Part shown: positions 22,260 to 33,223 of the stretch, piece after piece
Layout: the number at the start of each line of letters is the position of its first letter
Numbering within the stretch: the stretch's first letter is position 1
DNA from: Bursaphelenchus xylophilus
Taxonomy: Eukaryota; Nematoda; Chromadorea; Rhabditida; Aphelenchoididae
DNA: 64,000 nt
Assembly (NCBI GenBank): GCA_904066235.2
Contig: CAJFCV020000005.1
Location: 372,001 to 436,000 of the forward strand
Direction: 5' to 3'
Notes under the pieces: generated by a model
Databases searched by the model: none
What the model saw: the letters and a program-made list of their open reading frames with translations, nothing else
What the model was told of the DNA's origin: nothing
Program-made: the position numbers and the translations under genes

Positions 22260-22620
22260 AGTGGATTATGGAAAGAAAAAAAATTTATTTTTATTTTACA
22301 TAAAAAATTTATTTTTTTTTATTTTTTTGCTTTTAAAAAAATAAAAATTATAATAAAAAACCTTCAAAATAAACTTTGGAAAGCGAAAAAAAAATTTTTC
22401 TAATTTTGAATAAAATTTTTTTTGAATAAAAATTAAAAAAATTTTTTTTACTCTTTTTTTTTAATTTTCATCAAAAAATATTTTATTTTTTTCAAGTGTT
22501 TTTTTCAAAAATACCGCATATTTTTTTTCTATTCTTTTATTTCTAAAAAAAATTTTTTTACTCTAAAAATCTCTTTTCAAGAATTAAAAATTCCAAGAAG
22601 AATTTGTTTTTGCCCTTTTT
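22260..22620. repeat. Extreme A/T low-complexity stretch
   Basis: About 360 bp dominated by runs of A and T, directly after exon B. No function is inferred. Confidence 0.8.
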
Positions 22621-22984
22621 TCTTATTTCAGTAATCGTGTTACCCCACCACTTAACCTTTCAAATAGCACAGATTTCCGCTGGGATTTGTGAATGCTTGT
22701 TTTCGAGAAAAAGTAATCGTTGCTCAGGGTAATTAAATAAGCTGAATTCGAACACTACTAATTCGAAAAAGTAGTGTAATTCCGAGCATGTTTTGTCCAT
22801 CCGTTTGCTTTTTTTTATTATTTTTGCCGGAGGCATCAGCGGTTAATCCAGGCTTCGACAGTTTTTTCGGCGTCAATGGGACGTTAGAACGTATTTAAGA
22901 AGACGTTAAGCGCTTTTTTCGCATGGGAATTTTCAATTTATGACTTTTTCGGTCTCTAAACAAAGATTTAAAATTTAGATTATA

Positions 22985-23087
22985 ATAGGTGTAAAATGTT
23001 GTGAACCTTTTTCAAGTCTCCGCCGAGCCTTCGCGGAGCATCGGCGAGATATTTAATGTCTTTGCCAGGCCTCGCGGGTACACCTAC
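22985..23087 (-). repeat. R3-family fragment
   Basis: AAGTCTCCGCCGAGCCTTCG, then CTTTGCCAGGCCTCG, matching the inverted interior of R3 seen at 42910-42970. Confidence 0.65.
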
Positions 23088-23336
23088 AGTTGGGGACTTG
23101 ATCCAGTGGCAAAAAACGTACCATTTTTCATCCAGGAAGTATCAAAAAATGTGGCAAAATGCCTCCCTCTCCAGGTGAAAAAACTCAGATTTTAAAAGCG
23201 CGCCCGCTCTTTTTTGTGAGGGCCTTTCAAAACGAAGTTTTTTCACTTGGAGAGGGAAGCATTTTGCCACATTTTTGATACTTCCTGGATGCAAAATGAT
23301 ACGTTTTTTGCCACTGGATCAGCCCCCCACTGTATT
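23088..23336. mobile_element. R4 fold-back element, short form
   Basis: A ~249-bp near-palindrome. The left end, CAGTTGGGGACTTGATCCAG then TGGCAAAAAACGTA, pairs with TACGTTTTTTGCCACTGGAT then CAGCCCCCCACTG on the right. Arms are ~100 bp with a short GC-rich centre. It is flanked by TA, as expected of a Tc1/mariner-type MITE. Confidence 0.85.
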
Positions 23337-23586
23337 TTTACCTCTTTTACGTCTCCGCTTGTCCTTCATCTCGAATAAATCCATTTTTATTGATCGATTC
23401 GAAATGAGCTGTCGTTGACCTAAAAATTACAAAAAAATTTTTACTTTTAAAAATTATTTTGACGATGTTTTTCGTGAGAGAAAAAAAACTTTTTTCACAT
23501 TCCATTTCCCAGGCAAAGGCGCGATTCAAAAGTAGATGTACTTTTAAAATTGCATACCATGTGTTTACATACATTTAAACCGCTTA

Positions 23587-23754
23587 CTAGTCCTTCCGGT
23601 AAGTCGGCGGACTGATTTTTGGCGTTTGCACTGTGCGAAACAAGTTTGGATGCGAGGCCCAAAAAAAGCCGACTGCACGGTGCAAAAAAATAACTTTGTT
23701 TTTCGCACAGTGCATATCGCCGATTTTAGTCCGCCGACTTTCCGGAAGGACTAG
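23587..23754. mobile_element. 168-bp TIR element with GCAC(N)GTGC palindromes
   Basis: TA-flanked. Left end CTAGTCCTTCCGGTAAGTCG then GCGGACT, complemented on the right. The interior has GCACTGTGC, GCACGGTGC and GCACAGTGC. Confidence 0.8.
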
Positions 23755-24865
23755 TACGAGCCCCTCAGTTCATCTGTTTCTCAACTTATAAACCAATAAT
23801 CCCCGCGACATTGTTTGCAAATCCGTTTTGCCTAAGGGCAGACGGAACTTACGAAATTCTCGCCAGAGTTTTTATTTGATTCGACGCATCATAGACGAAC
23901 CTAATAAAAAATTGTCCCATAAAATGTCAAATTTTGACGGGGCTAGGGGTCTTTTCGAATTCTTCTAGTCGCTTTTATTATTTATATTATTATAGTGTAC
24001 TCTTGAAACAGTAACAGTTTTTCGAATTACCAAAAATCTCGGACATATTGGGAAAGTTTGGCCATAAATTTTCTTGATGATTTTTGCAGAGTTTTCCACA
24101 AAATCTTTTGAGGAGTTGACCAATTTTTTTGTGATATCCGACTTTCAAACCGGTTGTAAAATTTGCCTGAGTCTTGGATTCGAAGGTTTAACGACTTTAT
24201 CTGCTGCGATAAGACGGTTTGACGCACATGGATATATTATATTTAGACAGGGTTTAGGAGGCTGTCTAGAATTGTGAGACTGCCTCCAATTTCTACTCCT
24301 TGAGATTGATATTTATTTTTGGGTCGCTTTTGGCAAACCGTAGTTTTTTTTATTTGGCAATTTGGCAGTGATTTGGGAAAATTTTCTTTTCTAAAAATTG
24401 CAAAACCAATGCCAAAAAACGGCTTTTCTGGGATGTAAATCATAAGTCATTGGGTGTCCAAAAAATGCGTCACGATGACACCAATTTAAGAATACGGTAG
24501 TGTTATAAAAAACGGCTGTATATGTCTAGGAGCACTGCTTAATGCACGTCACGAAATTTCGGACATCGCAAAAGCTCTCCCGCAAACAAATCCAGAAAAT
24601 CCGTCATCCAACTTGCGCAGTCTTAAAGTTTTGGACCTAAATTTTTTTGTCGGTACTCTAGGAAGTATTCCTACCCATATACAGTCATTCTTTATACCAC
24701 ACGCACATTTTAAATGGGTGTCATTGTGACACATTTTTTTTTGGTGACAATGATTTTCAAGTCCCTAGCCATGGCCTGTTTGGAGATTTTACGTGACGAA
24801 AATGAAAACACATTTTTTTTGAATTCAAAGCAAAAGTCTATCCATTTACCAGCTTTATAAGATCG
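23755..24865. other. Non-coding sequence upstream of the BEL element
   Basis: No recognised gene or repeat. Confidence 0.4.
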
Positions 24866-24870
24866 GTCAA

Positions 24871-25148
24871 TGTTCCGAGAAAATCGGAATAATATTGTCT
24901 AGAAAATTCCGTTGATCTGAATTTATCTGTGCTACACATTTCTAGATATTTCGTCTTTTGAACTTGCCGATAATTTCTGCCATAGAAATTTCGAGACATT
25001 ACGTAATTGGCGTCTTAGGAGGGTATAAATACCCCCCGAATCTAATACAATCCAACTCAGTTCAGATTCACTCGATATATTCCAATCATTCTGTGTTGTT
25101 GACTAATAAATTCTTCTAAATAAACCGAAGTAAACAAGCTTTGGTACA
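24871..25148 (+). repeat. 5' LTR of the BEL/Pao element
   Basis: Begins TGTTCCGAGAAAATCGGAAT and ends GGTACA. A TATA box, TATAAATA, lies at 25024-25031 inside GGGTATAAATACCCCCC, so transcription probably starts about 30 bp later. Confidence 0.95.
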
Positions 25149-25165
25149 TGGGGGCTAAGCCAAAT
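25149..25165 (+). promoter_or_regulatory. Probable primer-binding site
   Basis: TGGGGGCTAAGCC starts directly after the LTR. TGG complements the CCA end of a tRNA. The priming tRNA is not identified. Confidence 0.6.
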
Positions 25166-25216
25166 TGAACCACTATTCGAGCTACTAGTATTCGATCCAC
25201 GACTACTCAACCTACG

Positions 25217-28200
25217 ATGACCATCTCAGGAGTGCTTCGTCAAAGCATCTGTCCAACCTTGAAACGAGCAAGGCAACACTTGGAGACTACACGATTCGAA
25301 AATCCCCAACCGAAACCGAACGCCACCGAGGAAGAGCAACTACAATTTTTTCGATCATCTACTGTAACGTACGAGGCGGACCACGCATCAATCGAACGGT
25401 GCTTAACTAACCTACGAAACAAGCAGAACGAGTGGCACAACTTCCTCATGCAGCTCGAAAAAGACGAGAAAAGAACGGAAAGCGAAATTCTACAGAAGTT
25501 CGAAGAAGACAAACATCTCTCTGAAACGATAGAGGAACTAGAAGATCTTTCTCTCAAAGGAAAGAAATGCATCTCCCTTTGGCAAGCAGCAACCCAGCGA
25601 TTGGAAGAGAAACTCAACCATGGAAGACAACCTACGACAAACTCGACAGCCACAGACTACTCCAACGACACCAAGCCAGAATTCCATATGCCACGTATCC
25701 ACCTCCCCAAATTCCGAGGCAGCACTGATGATTGGAAATATTTTGAAGACATGGTAAAAGAATTCCTGCTCCAGAATACATCGCTATCCGACACGGTTAA
25801 GATGCAATACTTAACCAACAGCCTGGAAGGAGAAGCGAGACGTCTCATAATCCCGAGATTCTCGTGCACTGGAACGAACTTAAACAACGCATGGAAGCTA
25901 TTAAAACAAAAGTATGGCAACGAATACACTCAAAAGCAGCGTTTGGTCGACAAGATAATAACCATGAGGAAACCCGACTCTAACTCGTCATCGATCATCC
26001 GTTTTATCACCGATATCGAGAGCATCCTAATGCAAATGGAAACGCTTGGAATGGACACAAACACGATAGAGATCATCACCGCCATCGAAAAAGCTCTCCC
26101 CGACCGAATCCGACGACAAGTAGCCAAAGAAAAATTGAAAAGCAACGAATGGAGCACATCTCAAATGCGTCAAGTTCTCCAAGAAATTCAAAGCCTCGAA
26201 CAGGAGCTGATGATTGCATTCCGCCATCACCAATCCAACCTGGATTTCAACCGAAGAAACTCAGCTCACATCATCCAAAAAGCCGTCAAAAAGAAGCTAC
26301 CATGCATCTTCTGTCAAAAGGATCACCTGAACGCCGAATGCAAAACATACGCAACGTCTGATGCACGTCAAAAACGCCTTCGTGAGCTGAATCGATGCAC
26401 AGCCTGCCTTTCGACCAACCACCCGAAGTGTGAAGCGACATGCCGTCACTGCCAGAAACAAGGACACCACCAATTGATCTGTTTCAAACTTACGCCCAAA
26501 CCTCAAAGGAAAGAACCTACGAAGCCCGAGAAGTCCCAGAAATCACGAACCATGATAACGAACACAAACTGCGAGGAATCCGACATTGAAGAAACCATGC
26601 ATACCCGATCCATGTTGTCATGCAAAGGAAGAATGAAGTCATTATTGCCCGTTCTTCGCCTCGAAGCGTTCAATCCATCAAAGAAATCCCAACGCCATGT
26701 GGTAAACTGCTTGCTCGACTCAGGCGCCGATGATTGCTACATCACTTCCCGACTTGCCAAACAGTTAGACCTAAAAATACTGAAGAACGAAACAATCATT
26801 ACGACAAGCTTTGGTGGAAAACGATCCAAGAACGACACGATGCTGGCAAAACTCGGTCTAAAATCCCTAAATGGTAACACTACACTGAACACCGAAGTCT
26901 TCCTAGTTGATCAGATAACCCAACCAATGAAGATCGCAACGGATTTCCAATCAACCGATTCCGTCATCCAAACAACAGTTGACGATATTGACGTACTTCT
27001 GGGAGCCAACGAGCTGGCAGAGATAATGAACCTACGAGACACGCAAAGTGGCTTCTCAATCCTGGAAACTAAACTTGGACCAGCACTAATGGGAAAAGGA
27101 AACACCAACAGCAACGAAGCCGCTACCCACTTCACCTGCATGAACAAAAGGGAAGAAGAACTCCACGATCAACTGGAAAACCTATGGGCCCTGGAGACCC
27201 TAGCCATCAACGGGAAGGAAGCCAAAACTACCATAGATGAGAAAGTCGAACATCAATTCCGCCAGACAACCAAATTCAGCAACGGCCGATATTCTGTACG
27301 ATGGCCTTGGAAGGACCCCAAACCCTTCATAGCAAACAACTGGAATTTGGCACTGGCTCGTCTTCGATCCTTATGGAAAAATATTTCCAAAACGCCTGAC
27401 CTGGAAAAATACGACGAAATAATCCAAGATCAACTACGAAAAGGAATAATCGAAGAAGTCGATCCAAAGAAGCCCACTCAAGGAACCGAACATTACCTGC
27501 CCCATTTGATGGTAAAAAGAGAAGACCACGAATCTACACCGATTAGAATGGTATATGACGCAAGTGCCGGCAAAAACAGTTTAAACAACGCCATGGAACG
27601 CGGTCCCGTCACAGCCCCGCATTTAGCAGCCGTCCTCCTACGATCCAGAAAACCGAAGATCCTGCTTATTGGCGATATAGAAAAAGCCTTCCTCAACATG
27701 GAACTTCAAGAAGATGAAAGGGACTGTGTACGATTCTTGTGGCTGAAACAACCATCGAAAGAACCGACCAACGACAACATCAAAGTTTATCGATTCTCTC
27801 GTGTACTTTTTGGATGTAAGGCAAGCCCAGCGCTTCTTGGAATGACGCTCAAACTTCACACCGAAAACTATGCACCAAGTACGATCAAAAACGACCTTAT
27901 AAAAGACACATACGTCGACAACCTGAACTTCGGAGCCAACAACCCGGAAGAAGCCATTAAAAAGTTCCACGATGTCAAGAAGCTCTTCCAAAAAGCATCC
28001 ATGAACGTTCGTCAATTCGCCTCAAACTCCAAAGAAGTACTCAAACATCTCCCACCGGAAGACGTTCAATGCAGCGACACCATCAAATTTCTTGGAATGT
28101 GTTGGAATCTAGAAGAAGACACGCTCTCAATTCGTCTACCCAAGTTCAACTACGAGGAGACACCAACGAAGCAAACCGTCCTCAGCGACCTTCAATCTAT

Positions 28201-31200
28201 CTTTGACCCACTTGGATTAATATCCCCGATGTTACTCATGGCGAAACTACTAATGCAAGAAATTTGGAAACTAAATATTGGATGGAAAGACCCACTACCA
28301 CGGCACATTGTGGAATCCTGGCAGAAGATCAAGGAGACATGGATATCTGCTCCGACCTTCAAAGTTCCAAGATACGTCAAGATGAGAAAACCAGTTATAA
28401 TGACATTCTGCGACGCCAGCACAAAAGCCTTCGCAGCCGTCGTCTACATCAACGGAGCACTCATTACTTCGAAATCTCGAGTAGCTCCACTAAACCCCAT
28501 ACTTTCCATCCCAAAACTCGAACTCAACGGATTACTTATTGGCGCACGGCTAACATTGTACGTCATCAAAGAATTGGATCTACAAGAATTTGAAGTCTAC
28601 ATCTTCACCGATTCAACCCCAGCCTGGTCATGGACTACATCGTCTACTCCAAGCAAACTTGTATACGTACAGAACCGTGTGAGAGAGATCAACGAGATCA
28701 GGGACAAAATCCACGCTGAGATCCTACATGTCCCCGGAACAGAAAACCCTGCCGATGTCGCATCCCGAGGCTGCTCCCCTCAAGAACTCCTCGAACATCA
28801 ACTATGGTGGACAGGGCCGTCCTTCATCAACAAAACCCGCTCGGAATGGCCCATCTGCAAAGCTACCATTCCAAGAGAAGCCCTCGACGACGCTGAGGAC
28901 AACAAGACTCAAATCGTCCAGAGCTTCACCATCCACAAAGACGACATGTCCAAGGAGTCGCAGATCATCAAAGACGCCACCTCATGGGACGACGCAGCTG
29001 AGAAACTGATCCAAGAACTCAAGATTTCCCCGGAAGACGCAGACATTACGCTCTTCAAACTCAATCAAGTCGATATCGATCCCAACGACATGTCCTTGGT
29101 CCGAAACCTTAATATCAAGCCCGATTCTAATGGAGTACTAAGATGTTCCTTCCGAATCCAACCAACAATTCGTCCAGTTTACCTACCGAAAGGGACTACA
29201 CTTACTAAGATGCTGATACGAAAAGTACATGATCAACTTGCTCACGCTGGACCAAATCACACACTGTCTACCATACGACAAATTGGTTGGATTCCCCAAG
29301 GTCGTCGTTCCGTCACAAAGACACTAAAGGAATGCGAATACTGTAAAAAGATGTCAGCCAAGCCATTCTCGCTTCCCCCAATGGCCGACCTTCCAGAAGG
29401 ACGAACGACAGTTGAATATCCTTTCAAACACATATCGATGGACTACGCAGGACCGTTCATCACCAAAAAACCGAATTCAACTTCCAATAACGACGCAGAA
29501 GGTGAAAAAATTTGGATTCTCTTAATCACTTGTTTATCCACCAGGATGGTCCACCTAGAAATTGTTGAAGATCAATCTGCTCAAACCTTTCTTCAAGCTT
29601 TCCGAAGATTTACAAATCGCAGAGCACGACCAGTGACCATCCACTCTGACCACGGAACACAATTTCAAGCAACAGCAAGAGGCCTGGATCAAATATTCGA
29701 CACATCTGAAGTCAAATCTTACTGCAAGAGGGAGAGAATCACATGGAAATTCAACACTGAAAAAGCCCCATGGATTGGAGGAGTCCATGAACGGTTGATT
29801 GGCTTAATGAAGAAATCAATCAAGGCCGCAATTCAACACAACCGACTGACCAAAGATGAATGGAGAACTTTTATTGTCGAAATTGAAGCCATCCTTAACA
29901 CTCGCCCATTAACCTACGTACCCAGCGAACCAGTATCAATACTTCGTCCAATCGACTTCTGTTGCCCCGGAGGGTCGATCGGCTTACCAATCGTTGACAA
30001 AGAAGATCCTGATGACGAACAATATCTTCCCCAAAAGCGAACGAGAGACAAACTACTCGACATCTACCAGAAAAACCTGAATCGGCTCACCAAGTTCTAC
30101 CAGATCTTCGAAAACGACTATCTAAATCATCTCCGTGAAACCTACAAGTGGAAATTTGGAGATGATAGAACCGTCAAGCGAGAACCAAGAATTGGAGAAG
30201 TAGTACTTCTAAAGGATGAGGACGATAGTGACCGACTCAACTGGAAAACCGGCACAATCACCCAACTCCACAGAAGCACCGATGGATACATCAGATCCGC
30301 CGAAGTCCAAATTGGAAAGTGCAGTTATCACCGTCCAGTAAACCATCTGTTCCCCTTAGAAGTCCAACCTGAAGACGAACAACTCGAATCAGGTGCAACC
30401 TCCGAAAGAAACCATAACCTGGACGACGAACCGAAACCACGACGTTCTCCACGACTGCAAAACAGGAAGTCAGCAATAAACCTTGTGTCAATGCTATTCG
30501 TGTTCATGGCAATTTCTACCGGAATATCAACTGATCCACAGAACCCACTGGTATGTTCAACACAAAAGAGCTACTGGCAAGCTCCAAAAGCAACACAATG
30601 TGGAAAGATTAGAGAGGACCTCAACCCATCCAACTCCGAAAAGATTAGACTGATGCTATTCGATGATAACGACAAAATTTATTCAACAGAAGCGTTTGTA
30701 TGCCGAATCACCAGAAGAACCGTACAAGCATATACTAATCTACTTGGAGATCAAATTCGACAAGCCGATGTCACCGAAACCATATTCATACCTTCCAAGG
30801 AGTGCGAGGAAATGATCAAGTCGAAGCAATGCAACCATGGTAAACTCTCTCAAGACGGTTCTCTATGGCACACCACAAATTCACTCGACCTCAACATTCC
30901 TGGCCGAATCTCCAGCTTATTCAGCGGTGCATTAGAAAGTGTGGTACATAACTGCTTCCTATTTTCAACGACAATTCACGCACGGCACAAGACCAAGTCA
31001 ATCGAAACTATAATTGGAGATTCCACCCACTGCCCATACACTGATGGTAAATGTCAACTCCGGTCAGGCGAATCCATGATCTGGCTACCCGATATGGAAG
31101 AACGCTGCGATGTCGTGTCACTAGGAGAAGTCGATGGAACCCGCTACGATGACTTATTTATCGACGAAAGCAACCAGATTGCACTATCACTGACTTATAT

Positions 31201-32269
31201 AAGACACCACTCACAGTGCTACGGAGATCTCTTTACGACAGTTCAAGGAATATACTACGCCATTGTTCACGACGGAAGCCAACCTATGAAAAAATTCCGA
31301 CCCGGATCCAACATATCGCCGAAATTTCAGTACGCACACTTCCACACCCTATCGGATGCTGACACCAATATCAAGAAAGCCGTCTCCATGGTGTGCAAAG
31401 TCCTGGAAGAACAAGGAACCATCCTGCAAAGCCTGACCAAGATGGACCCAACGACTGTATTCAGAACACTCATGAACACGACATCAATCATTGCTCGACA
31501 AGTTACTCCCGCCATCATTGAAGTAACTCATTGTCACGAATTAATGGAAACCGAGTATGAGCTAACTAAAACTAACACCTGTACCGAAGACGTTCCTATC
31601 AGAATCCACAAAGCGATGTCCGATGACATTTGGTTTCTGGATCCCACTACAATGCTCACCAAACGAGAATCTCGCACTATAGACTGTGATTCCGAACCAA
31701 GAATTGTGGAACTCAATGGACGAACACTACAATTTTATCCCAATGGTCATACTCAACAGATTCAGACGAATTCACTGAAGACCACGGACGTCGACCTACA
31801 TCTTCAAACATTCCATACTACATTCCGTGCAATGCACCTCAAGGAAGTGGAAATGTTATTCAATATCTCCGAATTTGGTCAACAGAAAGAAAGAAATCAA
31901 TTCATCCAAATTATCAACCACCAAGAAGTTCTAGTTCACAAAACGCCGGAGACCCTAGAACTCATTGAGAAACACTTCAATACAATTGGATTATACGCCT
32001 GGAGATTATGGGTCACCATTATTTGTGCTATCATCACCATCTTTGGAATTTGGACCATTCAGAAGTATTTTCGCACCCTGATTTCTGAACAGATCAAATC
32101 CGATGTCAAACCCAAGCCCCGAGATCACGCCTACGTTGAGATTCCAAATATTAATCCTCATAATTCAGTCTCAATTAGTCCAGTTGTAACGAATGACCCC
32201 ATTGATAATTCTATATCTGCACTTACAGCCATTTTCACCCCCGGGAGTGTTCCGAGAAAATCGGAATAA
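25217..32269 (+). CDS. Gag-Pol-Env-like polyprotein of a BEL/Pao retrotransposon
   Basis: 2350 codons without a stop, 68 nt after the LTR. Residues ~60-130 are coiled-coil-like. A DUF1759-type gag follows from about 156 (LPKFRG at 163-168). Zinc knuckles begin at Cys363 and Cys409. The aspartic protease has Asp501 in LLDSGAD. RT has Asp820 in GDIEKAF and YVDN at 899-902, Asn replacing the second Asp of YxDD. RNase H has Asp1066 and Asp1132. Integrase has an HHCC finger (His1338, His1343, Cys1373, Cys1376) and Asp1409, Asp1478, Glu1525, followed by a DUF5641-like tail to about 1715. Residues 1754-1767 are hydrophobic, then ~490 Cys-rich residues, a membrane span at about 2264-2281 and a ~70-residue tail: the layout of an Env-like glycoprotein, known from some nematode BEL elements. 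The stop lies 22 nt inside the 3' LTR. No frameshift or readthrough is needed to reach Pol; the gag:pol ratio must be set otherwise. Confidence 0.95.
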   Translation: MTISGVLRQSICPTLKRARQHLETTRFENPQPKPNATEEEQLQFFRSSTVTYEADHASIERCLTNLRNKQNEWHNFLMQLEKDEKRTESEILQKFEEDKHLSETIEELEDLSLKGKKCISLWQAATQRLEEKLNHGRQPTTNSTATDYSNDTKPEFHMPRIHLPKFRGSTDDWKYFEDMVKEFLLQNTSLSDTVKMQYLTNSLEGEARRLIIPRFSCTGTNLNNAWKLLKQKYGNEYTQKQRLVDKIITMRKPDSNSSSIIRFITDIESILMQMETLGMDTNTIEIITAIEKALPDRIRRQVAKEKLKSNEWSTSQMRQVLQEIQSLEQELMIAFRHHQSNLDFNRRNSAHIIQKAVKKKLPCIFCQKDHLNAECKTYATSDARQKRLRELNRCTACLSTNHPKCEATCRHCQKQGHHQLICFKLTPKPQRKEPTKPEKSQKSRTMITNTNCEESDIEETMHTRSMLSCKGRMKSLLPVLRLEAFNPSKKSQRHVVNCLLDSGADDCYITSRLAKQLDLKILKNETIITTSFGGKRSKNDTMLAKLGLKSLNGNTTLNTEVFLVDQITQPMKIATDFQSTDSVIQTTVDDIDVLLGANELAEIMNLRDTQSGFSILETKLGPALMGKGNTNSNEAATHFTCMNKREEELHDQLENLWALETLAINGKEAKTTIDEKVEHQFRQTTKFSNGRYSVRWPWKDPKPFIANNWNLALARLRSLWKNISKTPDLEKYDEIIQDQLRKGIIEEVDPKKPTQGTEHYLPHLMVKREDHESTPIRMVYDASAGKNSLNNAMERGPVTAPHLAAVLLRSRKPKILLIGDIEKAFLNMELQEDERDCVRFLWLKQPSKEPTNDNIKVYRFSRVLFGCKASPALLGMTLKLHTENYAPSTIKNDLIKDTYVDNLNFGANNPEEAIKKFHDVKKLFQKASMNVRQFASNSKEVLKHLPPEDVQCSDTIKFLGMCWNLEEDTLSIRLPKFNYEETPTKQTVLSDLQSIFDPLGLISPMLLMAKLLMQEIWKLNIGWKDPLPRHIVESWQKIKETWISAPTFKVPRYVKMRKPVIMTFCDASTKAFAAVVYINGALITSKSRVAPLNPILSIPKLELNGLLIGARLTLYVIKELDLQEFEVYIFTDSTPAWSWTTSSTPSKLVYVQNRVREINEIRDKIHAEILHVPGTENPADVASRGCSPQELLEHQLWWTGPSFINKTRSEWPICKATIPREALDDAEDNKTQIVQSFTIHKDDMSKESQIIKDATSWDDAAEKLIQELKISPEDADITLFKLNQVDIDPNDMSLVRNLNIKPDSNGVLRCSFRIQPTIRPVYLPKGTTLTKMLIRKVHDQLAHAGPNHTLSTIRQIGWIPQGRRSVTKTLKECEYCKKMSAKPFSLPPMADLPEGRTTVEYPFKHISMDYAGPFITKKPNSTSNNDAEGEKIWILLITCLSTRMVHLEIVEDQSAQTFLQAFRRFTNRRARPVTIHSDHGTQFQATARGLDQIFDTSEVKSYCKRERITWKFNTEKAPWIGGVHERLIGLMKKSIKAAIQHNRLTKDEWRTFIVEIEAILNTRPLTYVPSEPVSILRPIDFCCPGGSIGLPIVDKEDPDDEQYLPQKRTRDKLLDIYQKNLNRLTKFYQIFENDYLNHLRETYKWKFGDDRTVKREPRIGEVVLLKDEDDSDRLNWKTGTITQLHRSTDGYIRSAEVQIGKCSYHRPVNHLFPLEVQPEDEQLESGATSERNHNLDDEPKPRRSPRLQNRKSAINLVSMLFVFMAISTGISTDPQNPLVCSTQKSYWQAPKATQCGKIREDLNPSNSEKIRLMLFDDNDKIYSTEAFVCRITRRTVQAYTNLLGDQIRQADVTETIFIPSKECEEMIKSKQCNHGKLSQDGSLWHTTNSLDLNIPGRISSLFSGALESVVHNCFLFSTTIHARHKTKSIETIIGDSTHCPYTDGKCQLRSGESMIWLPDMEERCDVVSLGEVDGTRYDDLFIDESNQIALSLTYIRHHSQCYGDLFTTVQGIYYAIVHDGSQPMKKFRPGSNISPKFQYAHFHTLSDADTNIKKAVSMVCKVLEEQGTILQSLTKMDPTTVFRTLMNTTSIIARQVTPAIIEVTHCHELMETEYELTKTNTCTEDVPIRIHKAMSDDIWFLDPTTMLTKRESRTIDCDSEPRIVELNGRTLQFYPNGHTQQIQTNSLKTTDVDLHLQTFHTTFRAMHLKEVEMLFNISEFGQQKERNQFIQIINHQEVLVHKTPETLELIEKHFNTIGLYAWRLWVTIICAIITIFGIWTIQKYFRTLISEQIKSDVKPKPRDHAYVEIPNINPHNSVSISPVVTNDPIDNSISALTAIFTPGSVPRKSE

Positions 32270-32525
32270 TATTGTCTAGAAAATTCCGTTGATCTGAATT
32301 TATCTGTGCTACACATTTCTAGATATTTCGTCTTTTGAACTTGCCGATAATTTCTGCCATAGAAATTTCGAGACATTACGTAATTGGCGTCTTAGGAGGG
32401 TATAAATACCCCCCGAATCTAATACAATCCAACTCAGTTCAGATTCACTCGATATATTCCAATCATTCTGTGTTGTTGACTAATAAATTCTTCTAAATAA
32501 ACCGAAGTAAACAAGCTTTGGTACA
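32248..32525 (+). repeat. 3' LTR of the BEL/Pao element
   Basis: Same 278 bp as the 5' LTR. Two AATAAA signals lie near 32482 and 32497. The polypurine tract before it is weak (GGGAG), perhaps because coding sequence crosses the boundary. Confidence 0.95.
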
Positions 32526-32530
32526 GTCAA

Positions 32531-33223
32531 ATCTCAAGAAAACCTTCAAGAGAGAGATGATCCCTAATGCCATTATCCCATGTACGCGTTTAAGCCTCTA
32601 GTCGGCTTATTATTGCGCCCTTAAGTGGTTTAATGCCATTTCTCCCTTTATTCTTGATATTTCTCCTGAAATATCTCCGTCAAACATTATTTATCCTAGT
32701 TTTCGGAGAGCTTTTAACATTTTTTGCCCTTTAGAAACCGTCTAAAATACGGCATAAAAAACTTTTTGTTCCTTTGGAAAATCTTGCAAGTTATTTCCAA
32801 GCGATTTTCCCCATAAAATTAGCCGGAAATCTCATAAAACAGATCATCAAGAGATCATCAAGAGGACCGGTGGGAGATGAAAGTTTCGTGCCCTGAGGAG
32901 AACTGCCTCTTTTGTTTGTTTTTCCCTCAACTTCTCCCACAGAAATTAAATAGTACGGCCTTTTATTGAGGCCAACTTTCAATTTTTGTTTTTCTGGAAA
33001 TTCCCCGACTTTATTAATCAAAAGAATTGAATACGAATTACTTCCTTTATTATTTTTTAAGAAGAGTTTTCAGTAATGTCTGAGTCCAATTGTCTAACGG
33101 CAACATTTCCCCTTTATTTGGTTGTGAATTATTTAAATTTTTTAATAGTAAGGTCAAAGTTTTTGCAAATTTCAAAATTCTATTTTTTTGTCCAAAATGA
33201 TGAGATTTGCCGTAAATTTAAAA
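32531..33223. other. AT-rich non-coding sequence
   Basis: Nothing recognised downstream of the BEL element. Confidence 0.4.

Larger units (their letters stand above)
24866..32530 (+). mobile_element. Complete BEL/Pao LTR retrotransposon with env-like region
   Basis: The span includes the 5-bp target duplication GTCAA at 24866-24870 and 32526-32530. LTRs are 24871-25148 and 32248-32525, 278 bp each, and compared base by base I find no difference. The interior carries one intact ORF with gag, protease, RT, RNase H, integrase and a membrane-glycoprotein-like C-terminus. Domain order (protease before RT, RNase H, then integrase) and a gag of the DUF1759 type identify BEL/Pao. LTR identity plus an intact ORF imply a recent insertion. 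Confidence 0.97.

Noticed and set aside
25240..25653. Antisense frames opposite the retrotransposon polyprotein
   Set aside because: They are shadows of the plus-strand coding sequence with no independent signals.
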